From positions 1 through 54,551 of the forward strand of contig JAFRCS010000007.1 of NCBI GenBank assembly GCA_017404265.1: 54,551 nucleotides of DNA, in the 5' to 3' direction. The notes beneath the pieces are model-generated. The model worked only from the letters and a program-made list of their open reading frames with translations. It was not told where the DNA came from and ran no database searches. How positions within the stretch are numbered: the stretch's first letter is position 1; each line of letters starts with the position of its first letter. Below, piece after piece: positions 40,904 through 48,221 of the stretch. The position numbers were made by a program, and so were the translations under genes. This DNA comes from Mogibacterium sp. (GTDB lineage Bacteria > Bacillota > Clostridia > Peptostreptococcales > Anaerovoracaceae).

Positions 40904-42690
40904 TCGTCCGTACCGCCTTTGTCTACTACCAGATCGCTGCTTCCGCGGCTCTCAGAACCGATGTTGAATTCCTCGATGATTGAATTCAGTACCAGCTCTG
41001 TCTCCGCCGCGTTTTCTCCAAGCAGGGAAGCGATCTGCTGTACTGTGCTGAGTGACTTAGTAATGACTTCCTCGGCCTTTTCTACGACAGCCTCTCTTCT
41101 GATGACAGGCGTCGTGATATCTTCGAACATAGCGCCCAGCATAGCCTTGTTCTCGACCAGGAAGAAGGTTATTCTCATGACTTTGTCATCATGTCTGAAC
41201 CTGTACTGCTGAGGTTTGCTCATGAAGAACTGTTCACGGAACTTCTCCTCGAACGGCACGAATACCGATACAGGCGTGCCGTGGAATGACCTCAGGCCTT
41301 CTGCGTCAAGGAACTCATCCGGATAGTCTTCGAATATCTTTATAAAGAGGCGGTTACACTCTACGATATTGAGGTCGCTGTCTACGATGACTACGCCGTG
41401 AGGGATCGTGGAGAGCAGTATGTCCACCTTGCTTTCGGCGTCCTTACGCATCTTGGTGACACACATCTCGGTCTCAGCGAGCCCGTCCAGCATGGCGCGT
41501 GCCATGTCGCGGCATGTAGGATATCCGCATCCGCCGCAGTTGAGCTCGTCTTCAGGTGTGGTCTTGCCAAGCTTGGCGAGCGCCTCAGTGATCTCTTCTT
41601 CTGTATGATTAAAACCGTCGACTGCTGCCGGCTCAGGTGCCGGCGCACCGTCAAGAATGCCATAACCTTTCTCATACACTTCTCTGGCGAATTCCTCGTC
41701 CCCGTCGAATACGTCAGGTTCACTCAGGCGCTCCAGGACATGTGACGCAACGGCTTTCTTGCGGACGACCGCGGAGTCTTCATGTGAAGTTCCCGGCCCG
41801 TTGATGCAGCCGCCGTCGCAGTTGAGAGCCTCAAGGAAGTCGTTGGTGTGTGTGCCGCTGAGAGACGACATGACACGTGTGACACCGGATACGGAGAGAG
41901 CGGACTGTTCTATGAAGTGGTTCTCCCAGATCTTGGAAGTCTCTATCTGTCCGTTCTCGATAGGATATATGGCAGCCTTGCCGGCCTTTGAAGGTACAAA
42001 GTCTACAGGGATGCCGGTATCCATGTTGGCGAGGTCTATGTTCTCTTCTTCAAGCCACTGGCGGACTTCTCTGAACGTGAGGGATATGTCCGGATATCCC
42101 GGATGCTCATCCGCCTCTAACTTCTTGGCCACACATGGCCCGATGAAGACTATGACTATATCGTTGCCGTAGAGCTTGCGCAGGTACGCGCTGTGAGTCT
42201 GCAGAGGACTCGGGACCGGCGCCAGGGCATCGATGCTCTCGGGATAATACTTCCTTACGAGCTCAACTACGGAAGGGCAGGCCGTGGATATGAACGGCGC
42301 TTTTTCGTGATCCTGCATGTACATGTCAAGAGCCTGAGATACCAGAGCCGCGCCTATTGCAGTCTCTGATACGGCATGGAAGCCAAGTCTGTAGAGCGCT
42401 CTTATGAAGTTGTCCTCATAGCCCACAAACTCCGAAACATATGAAGGCGCGAGTGAAACGATGACCTTGCGGTTCGACAGGAAAGCCATCCTGACTCTGT
42501 CGGTATCGTCCCTTATGACTTTTACCGAGTTAGGGCATTCATTCACGCACGTGCCGCAGAAAGTGCAGCGCTCGTATATTATCACTGCATGAGCGTCCTT
42601 TATCTGGATCGCCTTTACAGGGCAGTGCCGCACACAGCGGTAGCAGTCGCGGCAGTTGCTTATTTCAGTGAAGATAGGTTGCTTTTCCAA
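40900..42690 (-). CDS. Group C FeFe-hydrogenase-like sensor with PAS domain (HydS type)
   Basis: 596 residues. The start is TTG 42690 with AAAGGAG 7 bp before it; an open extension upstream runs into the RNA-like element and is not coding. Order of domains: 2x[4Fe-4S] ferredoxin (CRDCYRCVRHCP, CTFCGTCVNECP); an H-cluster domain with modified motifs STACPSVVELV, IGPCVAKKLEAD and LNCDGGCINGPG; a further Fe-S four-Cys motif (CGGCGYPTCRDMARAMLDG with a later Cys); a PAS domain (IPHGVVIVDSDLNIVECN); and a helical C-terminus. This is the layout of the group C putative sensory hydrogenases, a class often encoded with PP2C-like phosphatases, as here. It likely senses H2 or redox state and signals through the coupled SpoIIE phosphatase. 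Confidence 0.88.
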   Translation of the reverse strand: MEKQPIFTEISNCRDCYRCVRHCPVKAIQIKDAHAVIIYERCTFCGTCVNECPNSVKVIRDDTDRVRMAFLSNRKVIVSLAPSYVSEFVGYEDNFIRALYRLGFHAVSETAIGAALVSQALDMYMQDHEKAPFISTACPSVVELVRKYYPESIDALAPVPSPLQTHSAYLRKLYGNDIVIVFIGPCVAKKLEADEHPGYPDISLTFREVRQWLEEENIDLANMDTGIPVDFVPSKAGKAAIYPIENGQIETSKIWENHFIEQSALSVSGVTRVMSSLSGTHTNDFLEALNCDGGCINGPGTSHEDSAVVRKKAVASHVLERLSEPDVFDGDEEFAREVYEKGYGILDGAPAPEPAAVDGFNHTEEEITEALAKLGKTTPEDELNCGGCGYPTCRDMARAMLDGLAETEMCVTKMRKDAESKVDILLSTIPHGVVIVDSDLNIVECNRLFIKIFEDYPDEFLDAEGLRSFHGTPVSVFVPFEEKFREQFFMSKPQQYRFRHDDKVMRITFFLVENKAMLGAMFEDITTPVIRREAVVEKAEEVITKSLSTVQQIASLLGENAAETELVLNSIIEEFNIGSESRGSSDLVVDKGGTDE

Positions 42691-42707
42691 TTGGTACTCC
42701 TTTATAT

Positions 42708-42845
42708 AGCAGGTGAAAAACTGTCGGCAGGTAAATGGAGGACGCCGGCACTTAGCGACTGGCAAGACGAAGTCGCAGACAGAGCTTAGTACCGCTGCGT
42801 CCGATTTTTAGCGCGAGCGTGCCTGACGATAGTTTTTCACCTGCT
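42708..42845. ncRNA. Candidate structured RNA element, copy 2 (leader of the sensory hydrogenase gene)
   Basis: AGCAGGTGAAAAACT (42708-42722) pairs perfectly with AGTTTTTCACCTGCT (42831-42845). Inside are the core shared with 29682-29744: GGCACTTAGCGACTGGCAAG, a small hairpin (GACGAAGTC), and CGCAG-ACAGAGCTTAGTACCG-CTGCG (42774-42799). On the minus strand it fills the 5' leader of the hydrogenase gene exactly: an extended -10 lies just upstream and the ribosome site (42703-42697) just downstream. On the plus strand it would end upstream of the glnS promoter. Strand cannot be settled from two copies; for this copy the minus strand is favoured by position. Confidence 0.65.
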
Positions 42846-42867
42846 CTTAGAACTGCTTGTTGATAAA

Positions 42868-42876
42868 ATTATAGCA
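42868..42876 (-). promoter_or_regulatory. Extended -10 promoter of the hydrogenase-phosphatase operon
   Basis: On the minus strand, TGCTATAAT (42876-42868) is an extended -10 (TGnTATAAT). No good -35 is visible. Transcription would start near 42861 and run straight into the structured element. Confidence 0.5.
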
Positions 42877-42919
42877 TAATATCTGCAGAATACTTTGTAC
42901 TCGCTTGTATTCCTTGTGC

Positions 42920-42925
42920 TATAAT
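42920..42925 (+). promoter_or_regulatory. -10 box of glnS promoter
   Basis: TATAAT 38 bp before the glnS start; the -35 is poorly defined (TTGTAC with a 19-bp spacer). Confidence 0.4.
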
Positions 42926-42963
42926 ATAAAAGATTTTTGGAACAGAGATCCGGAGGTATTTAT

Positions 42964-44622
42964 ATGGCATTTGCAACAGCAGAAGAATACAAAAACATGG
43001 CAGGCAACTTCATCCATGACATTATCGATGAAGATCTGGCCACGGGCAAGCATAAAGAGATAGTGACAAGATTCCCGCCGGAGCCTAACGGCTACCTGCA
43101 CATCGGTCACGCCAAGTCGCTTTGCCTCAATTTCGGCACCGCGCTCAAGTACGGCGGCCGCTGCAATCTCAGATACGATGACACCAACCCTACAAAAGAG
43201 GACATCGAATTCGTCAAGTCCATCGAGGCTGACGTCAACTGGCTCGGATTCCAGTGGGACGAGAAGCTCTGGGCTTCCGACTATTTTGACACGATGTATG
43301 ACGCTGCAGTCGAACTCATCAAGCAGGGCAAGGCTTTCGTATGCGAGCTCACTCCGGATCAGATAAGAGAATACAGGGGCACGCTTACACAGCCGGGAAA
43401 GGAGAGCCCTTACAGGAACAGACCTGTTGAGGAGAACCTCGCGCTCTTTGAGAAGATGAGAGCAGGCGAGTTTGCTGACGGAGAAGTCTGCCTCAGAGCA
43501 AAGATCGACATGGCAAGCCCTAACATCAACATGAGAGACCCTGTCATCTACAGAGTCGTCCACGCGTCCCACCACAACACGGGAGACAAGTGGTGCGTCT
43601 ATCCGATGTACGACTTCGCTCATCCTATCGAGGACGCTATAGAAGGCATCACGCACTCCATCTGCACACTCGAGTTTGAGGACCACAGACCTCTTTACGA
43701 CTGGGTAGTGCGCGAGGTAGGCTGGTGGCCAAATCCGCCTAGACAGATCGAATTTGCGCCGCTCAACATCACCACGATGCTGATGAGCAAGAGATTCATC
43801 CGCAGACTGGTAGAAGAAGGCAAGGTAGAAGGCTGGGACGATCCGCGTCTCTGCACACTGGCAGGAATCCGCCGCAGAGGATACACTCCTGAAGCGATCC
43901 GCAAGTTCTGCAACGACATCGGAGTCACCAAGGCCGACACCATGATCGACATCGCTCAGCTTGAGCAATGCGTCAGGGAAGACCTGCAGCTGAAGGTACC
44001 GGCGATCAACGTCGTAAAGAACCCTATAAAGGTCATCATCGACAACTATCCTGAGGGGAAGACAGAGATGTGCACCGTCGAGAACAACTCCAAGGTTCCT
44101 GAAATGGGTACCCGCGAGATCCCGTTCGGCCGCGAACTCTGGGTAGACGGCGATGACTTCATGGAAGTCCCTGTAAAGAAATATTTCAGGCTCTTCCCGG
44201 GCAACGAGGTCAGATTCAAGGGCGCGTACTTCATCACCTGCAACGAGGTAGAGAAGGACGCGGACGGCAACATCGTGGCACTCCACTGCACATACGATCC
44301 TGAGACACACAGCGGATCCGGATTCGAAGGCCGCAAGGTCAAGGGAACCATCCACTTTGTCGAGGCAAACAGCGCTGTTAAGATCAAGATCAGAGAGTAC
44401 GGCTACCTCATGAAGGAGAACGAGGAGACGGGAGAGCAGGAATTCGATCCTGAATCGCTCGTTGAGACATGGGGCTACGCGGAGCCATCCGCAGCGAATG
44501 TGAAGCCGGGCGAAAGATTCCAGTTCTTCCGCAAGGGCTACTACATAGCAGACTCCAAGCTCACGACAGACGATGAGAAAGTATTCAACAGCATCGTAGG
44601 ACTGAAGAGCAGCTGGAAATAG
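42964..44622 (+). CDS. glnS: Glutaminyl-tRNA synthetase
   Basis: 552 residues, standard GlnRS length. ATG 42964 follows CCGGAGG; an upstream in-frame start at 42937 lacks a ribosome site. Class I signatures are present: [16 protein letters not shown] (HIGH motif) and TTMLMSKRF (KMSKS equivalent). [14 protein letters not shown] and [19 protein letters not shown] are typical of the GlnRS/non-discriminating GluRS catalytic core, and the C-terminal ~200 residues are the beta-barrel anticodon-binding domain of GlnRS, not the helical one of bacterial GluRS. It charges tRNA-Gln directly with glutamine in the cytoplasm. Confidence 0.95.
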   Translation: MAFATAEEYKNMAGNFIHDIIDEDLATGKHKEIVTRFPPEPNGYLHIGHAKSLCLNFGTALKYGGRCNLRYDDTNPTKEDIEFVKSIEADVNWLGFQWDEKLWASDYFDTMYDAAVELIKQGKAFVCELTPDQIREYRGTLTQPGKESPYRNRPVEENLALFEKMRAGEFADGEVCLRAKIDMASPNINMRDPVIYRVVHASHHNTGDKWCVYPMYDFAHPIEDAIEGITHSICTLEFEDHRPLYDWVVREVGWWPNPPRQIEFAPLNITTMLMSKRFIRRLVEEGKVEGWDDPRLCTLAGIRRRGYTPEAIRKFCNDIGVTKADTMIDIAQLEQCVREDLQLKVPAINVVKNPIKVIIDNYPEGKTEMCTVENNSKVPEMGTREIPFGRELWVDGDDFMEVPVKKYFRLFPGNEVRFKGAYFITCNEVEKDADGNIVALHCTYDPETHSGSGFEGRKVKGTIHFVEANSAVKIKIREYGYLMKENEETGEQEFDPESLVETWGYAEPSAANVKPGERFQFFRKGYYIADSKLTTDDEKVFNSIVGLKSSWK

Positions 44623-44629
44623 AAACAGC

Positions 44630-44658
44630 AAAGAGGTGCAGGCAGCTGCACCTCTTTT
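44630..44658 (+). terminator. Terminator after glnS
   Basis: AAGAGGTGCA pairs with TGCACCTCTTTT around GGCAGC. A TATAAT at 44699-44704 then marks the likely promoter of the next operon. Confidence 0.88.
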
Positions 44659-44753
44659 AGTTTTTGTTAAGGTTTAAGTAAGGCGTTCCTTTTGATACTA
44701 TAATTACTATGATTGGATAACTATGTGCGGATGAACACTAAAAGGAGAAAGCT

Positions 44754-46478
44754 ATAGAGACCGTATTAGAGAAGTTACTGAATTTCTCCGCTGAGAATCC
44801 TGAACTCGCGGTACACATCACCACCGTTTTAAGGTGGATATTTGTGGTGCTCGCGGCTTACATACTTCTCATCGCGATCGTGTCTCTGCTAACTACCAGA
44901 GCGACTCCGGAGATCTGGGGCTACTACATGGTAGAAGGGGGCGGCAACTTTCCGATCACCCACTGGGAGAACGTCATAGGCCGCTCGCGCTCAGCGGATA
45001 TCAACATCCCGCTGAATATAGTCTCAAACAATCACGCGCTTCTCATAAGGCGCGATGAAGACAAGTGGATGATAAAAGATCTCGGCTCCAAGAACGGGAC
45101 CAAGGTCAATGGCTTTGACCTGGATCCGCAGAAGCGGTACATCATAGGCCCGGGCGATCAGATCGACATGGGTGGGGTCATCGCCACTATCACGCCTCCA
45201 AGTATCGAGGAGACACGGAACAACAGATTCATGAGGCGTCTTGACAAGGAGCCTGTACATCCGTGGAAGATACTGCTGGCCATCACAGTGTTCCAGATAC
45301 TCACAATAGTCCAGCTGGTGATTGGCATGGGCGAGGAGATGACAGCCTCCGCGCTGTTGTCGATAGTTTTGCTCTGCGCTGTAATGTGGGCATACGTCAT
45401 GTTTTTCCACGCAACAGGCAGGCGCGGCTTTGAGATGGAGATGATAGCATTCTTCCTGTCAACGATCAACCTTGCGGTGACGGCATCTTCGGACCCGGGA
45501 ATCGTATTGAAGGAATTCATAGCGATCCTCTTAGGTCTTGCTCTCCTGATATTCATGTGCATCTTTATGCAGGACCTAAACAGGACCCGCAGGATCAAGC
45601 CTGTCCTTATAGGCCTTTCGATCGTGGCGCTGCTGATCAACCTGATCTTCGGTACTGCTAAGTACGGTGCTACCAACTGGATAAGGGTAGGGGCCATTAC
45701 CGTGCAGCCGTCCGAATTAGTCAAACTGGCTTTCATTCTCATAGGCGCAGGCGCCCTGGAAGAGCTTTACGACAGGAAGAACACCGTGGTATACGCGCTG
45801 TTTTCGCTCTTCTGCCTCGGCTGCCTTGCTATGATGAGCGACTTCGGTACTGCGCTCATATTCTTTGCAACTTACCTGGTCGTTTCGTTCCTCAGAAGCG
45901 GAGATATCTCGCGTTTCGCTCTTACGGCCGTAGCAGCCGGCGCGATGGGGCTTATCGTTCTGAGGTTCAAGCCATACATAGCATCGAGATTCGATGCATG
46001 GGGCCACGTCTGGGAGCCTGAGTTCATGGATGACCTGGGCTACCAGCAGACACGCACCATGTCATTTGGCGCAGGCGGCGGAATGCTGGGCCTCGGAGCA
46101 GGCAACGGCTCGCTCAAATACGTAGGCGCGTCCAATACCGACCTCGTATTCGGTTTTGTAATGGAAGAGTGGGGCTTTATTATAGCGGTCCTGCTGGTAC
46201 TGTGCATAGCGACGCTTTCTGTGTTTGCGGTAATGCACATCGTCGCCGGAAGATCCACGTTCTACACCATACTCGCCTGCAGCGCTGCCACGATGTTCCT
46301 GGTGCAGACCATGCTCAACGTCTTTGGCGCGATAGACCTCTTCCCGCTCACAGGAGTCACCTTCCCGTTCGTCTCTACGGGCGGAACGAGCCTGATGACC
46401 TCGTGGGCGATGCTGGCATACTTCAAGGCGGCCGACATGCGGCGTAATGCCGGGCTCGGCGCCGGAAGGGAGGAGTAG
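44754..46478 (+). CDS. FHA-domain / FtsW-RodA (SEDS) fusion, apparent ATA start codon
   Basis: About 574 residues if started at ATA 44754, which lies 6 bp after AAAGGAG and continues in frame (ETVLEKLLNF...) without interruption. The first standard start, GTG 44844, falls inside the first TM helix and has no ribosome site. Domains: TM1 at ~27-50; FHA domain at ~60-140 (NVIGRSRSADINIP, VSNNHALL, LGSKNGTKVNG); then about ten TM helices of a SEDS glycosyltransferase with TNWIRVGAITVQPSELVKLA, VWEPEFMDDLGYQQTR and TFPFVSTGGTSLM near the end. It polymerises lipid II into glycan strands; the FHA part suggests control by Ser/Thr phosphorylation. The partner transpeptidase gene starts 2 bp downstream. 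Confidence 0.85.
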   Translation: METVLEKLLNFSAENPELAVHITTVLRWIFVVLAAYILLIAIVSLLTTRATPEIWGYYMVEGGGNFPITHWENVIGRSRSADINIPLNIVSNNHALLIRRDEDKWMIKDLGSKNGTKVNGFDLDPQKRYIIGPGDQIDMGGVIATITPPSIEETRNNRFMRRLDKEPVHPWKILLAITVFQILTIVQLVIGMGEEMTASALLSIVLLCAVMWAYVMFFHATGRRGFEMEMIAFFLSTINLAVTASSDPGIVLKEFIAILLGLALLIFMCIFMQDLNRTRRIKPVLIGLSIVALLINLIFGTAKYGATNWIRVGAITVQPSELVKLAFILIGAGALEELYDRKNTVVYALFSLFCLGCLAMMSDFGTALIFFATYLVVSFLRSGDISRFALTAVAAGAMGLIVLRFKPYIASRFDAWGHVWEPEFMDDLGYQQTRTMSFGAGGGMLGLGAGNGSLKYVGASNTDLVFGFVMEEWGFIIAVLLVLCIATLSVFAVMHIVAGRSTFYTILACSAATMFLVQTMLNVFGAIDLFPLTGVTFPFVSTGGTSLMTSWAMLAYFKAADMRRNAGLGAGREE

Positions 46479-46480
46479 CC

Positions 46481-47836
46481 ATGCGAAAACAGGAGAAGAG
46501 GGCAGTCATCTGCCTCATAATGGCGCTGATGCTGGTTGCGGGCCTAGGCATATTCGGATACAGGCTGGTGAAGCATGGCGGAGAATGGGCGACCTTCTAC
46601 GGCAATACACAGATATATACTGACGGAGCCATCAACCGCGGCACCGTCACCGACAGAAACGGAGTAGAGCTTCTCAGCTGCACTCCGGAAGGCTTCGATT
46701 ACACTGATGATTATGAGCTGAGAGTCGCTACCGTACACGCGGTGGGCGATCCTCTGGGCAACGTATCCACAGGAGCAATCACCGTCTTCAGGAGCCAGCT
46801 GATAGGCTACGATCTGCTGAACGGAACATACGATGCCAGCGCTAACGGAAAGAAGATAGCGCTGACCATAGATGCCAATGCCAACCGCGCGGCCTACGAG
46901 GCTCTTGCGGGCAGGACCGGTACCGTAGGCGTGTACAACTGGAAGACGGGCGAGATCGTCTGCATGGTAAGTACACCGGGCTTTGATCCGGCGTATGAAG
47001 AAGAGACTGTAGATGACGGAGAGCCTATCTACTTCAATAACTTCCTGAGCGGACTCATCACTCCGGGTTCCACCTTTAAGCTGGTCACATCGGCAGCTGT
47101 CATAGATAAGATGGATAACAGGGATTCGTTCACCTATGACTGCGACGGCATCAACCAGATAGGCGACACCAAGGAGTCCAGGCTGATCGACGTCAGCGCG
47201 CATGGAGAGGTAGACTTCAGGGAAGCTCTTGCCCAGTCGTGCAACGGAGCCTTCGGAGCGCTGACGCGGGAGGTCGGTGCCAAGGCAATGAAGGAATACA
47301 CCGAGAAGGCAGGACTCACAAAACCTATCGATGTCGATGGCATAGAGACTGCCGCAGGAGTATTCGACTTCCCGGATAATGACGACATCAGACTCAGCTG
47401 GGCGGGCATAGGCCAGGCGGGCGACATGGTCAACCCTTGCGCCATGATGGTGTACATGGGAGCCATAGCCAACGGCGGAGAAGCCGTGCAGCCTACGCTT
47501 ATCAAGAGCGCTACCTTCCTTAAGGACATAACCGGCGGCAAGAGCCTCGGCAGATACCTTGATCAGGATACAGCAGGCGAGCTCAGAAGCATGATGAAAA
47601 ATAACGTCGTGGAGAACTACGGCGAAGGCAATTTCCCAGGCTTGGACATTTACGCCAAGTCCGGGACCGCAGAAGGAGAGTCATACCAGCCTGACGCGTG
47701 GTTTGTGGGATTTACGGACAGTGAGGAGTCCCCGTACGCATTCGTAGTATGGGTAAAGGGAGGCGGCTACGGTGCGCAGGCAGCCGCACCAATAGCAAAC
47801 CGCGTCCTTCAGACACTCGGATCCGGCGGAGAATAG
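46481..47836 (+). CDS. Class B penicillin-binding protein (transpeptidase, PbpA type)
   Basis: 451 residues starting 2 bp after the SEDS gene. One N-terminal TM anchor (~8-27, AVICLIMALMLVAGLGIFG) is followed by a short non-catalytic domain (NRGTVTDRNGVELLS) and a transpeptidase domain with the three active-site motifs: PGSTFK (SxxK), QSCNGAF (SxN) and YAKSGTAE (KSGT). It lacks PASTA repeats. It cross-links peptidoglycan outside the membrane with the SEDS partner. It is probably under the same promoter as the SEDS gene. Confidence 0.93.
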   Translation: MRKQEKRAVICLIMALMLVAGLGIFGYRLVKHGGEWATFYGNTQIYTDGAINRGTVTDRNGVELLSCTPEGFDYTDDYELRVATVHAVGDPLGNVSTGAITVFRSQLIGYDLLNGTYDASANGKKIALTIDANANRAAYEALAGRTGTVGVYNWKTGEIVCMVSTPGFDPAYEEETVDDGEPIYFNNFLSGLITPGSTFKLVTSAAVIDKMDNRDSFTYDCDGINQIGDTKESRLIDVSAHGEVDFREALAQSCNGAFGALTREVGAKAMKEYTEKAGLTKPIDVDGIETAAGVFDFPDNDDIRLSWAGIGQAGDMVNPCAMMVYMGAIANGGEAVQPTLIKSATFLKDITGGKSLGRYLDQDTAGELRSMMKNNVVENYGEGNFPGLDIYAKSGTAEGESYQPDAWFVGFTDSEESPYAFVVWVKGGGYGAQAAAPIANRVLQTLGSGGE

Positions 47837-47907
47837 CCTGTTTTGTGAGAAAAAACTTTCCGGGGCTTAATAATCAATCATGTTTTTGTTTATATTCACA
47901 AAATGGC

Positions 47908-47936
47908 TTGACTTTGTTTTTCTTTGTATTTATTAT
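47908..47936 (+). promoter_or_regulatory. Promoter of the lysine-riboswitch transcript
   Basis: TTGACT (47908-47913), 17 bp, TATTAT (47931-47936), about 30 bp upstream of the riboswitch P1 stem. Confidence 0.75.
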
Positions 47937-47969
47937 CTACACTGTAAACAAGTGAATAACAACTGACCC

Positions 47970-48122
47970 GATAGAGGTCGCAGAGATCAGGAGTAACGGT
48001 CACAGAAGCGCGGGGGCGCGGCCGTGAAAGGGTGATCTGCCGAAGCTTACCGGAATCCCAAGCCGGTTAGCTGGGACGGTGCAATAAGATGTACCGGACT
48101 GTCACGTAAGTGGAGCGCTATC
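47970..48122 (+). promoter_or_regulatory. Lysine riboswitch (L box) aptamer
   Basis: The conserved L-box blocks occur in order: GATAGAGGTCGCAGAGATCA, GGAGTAA, GAAAGGGTGATCTGCCGAAG, an AAGCCGGTT hairpin, and GACTGTCACGTAAGTGGAGC ending GCTATC. P1 forms from GATAG (47970-47974) and CTATC (48118-48122). It precedes an NhaC-family transporter gene. Lysine binding should stabilise P1 and allow the terminator at 48154-48198 to form, reducing transporter expression. Confidence 0.95.
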
Positions 48123-48153
48123 ATGGTTGGCGGTAAATAACATATAAGTTACC

Positions 48154-48198
48154 AGATCCATGGCAGAATCGTTTCATGCGTTATTCATGGATCTTTTT
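48154..48198 (+). terminator. Riboswitch expression-platform terminator
   Basis: AGATCCATG (48154-48162) pairs with CATGGATCT (48186-48194) followed by TTTTTC. CATGG at 48122-48126, directly at the 3' edge of P1, is complementary to CCATG (48158-48162) and can form the competing antiterminator. Confidence 0.82.
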
Positions 48199-48221
48199 CA
48201 TTATTAGGAGGTAACTTATTT

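Noticed and set aside
40900..42765. Upstream extension of the hydrogenase gene to 42765
   Set aside because: The extra 25 residues run into the structured element and lack a ribosome site. TTG 42690 has AAAGGAG at the right distance and begins right before the ferredoxin domain.
42919..44631. A 570-residue minus-strand open frame opposite glnS
   Set aside because: Same reason: complement of a strongly codon-biased, clearly recognisable plus-strand gene.
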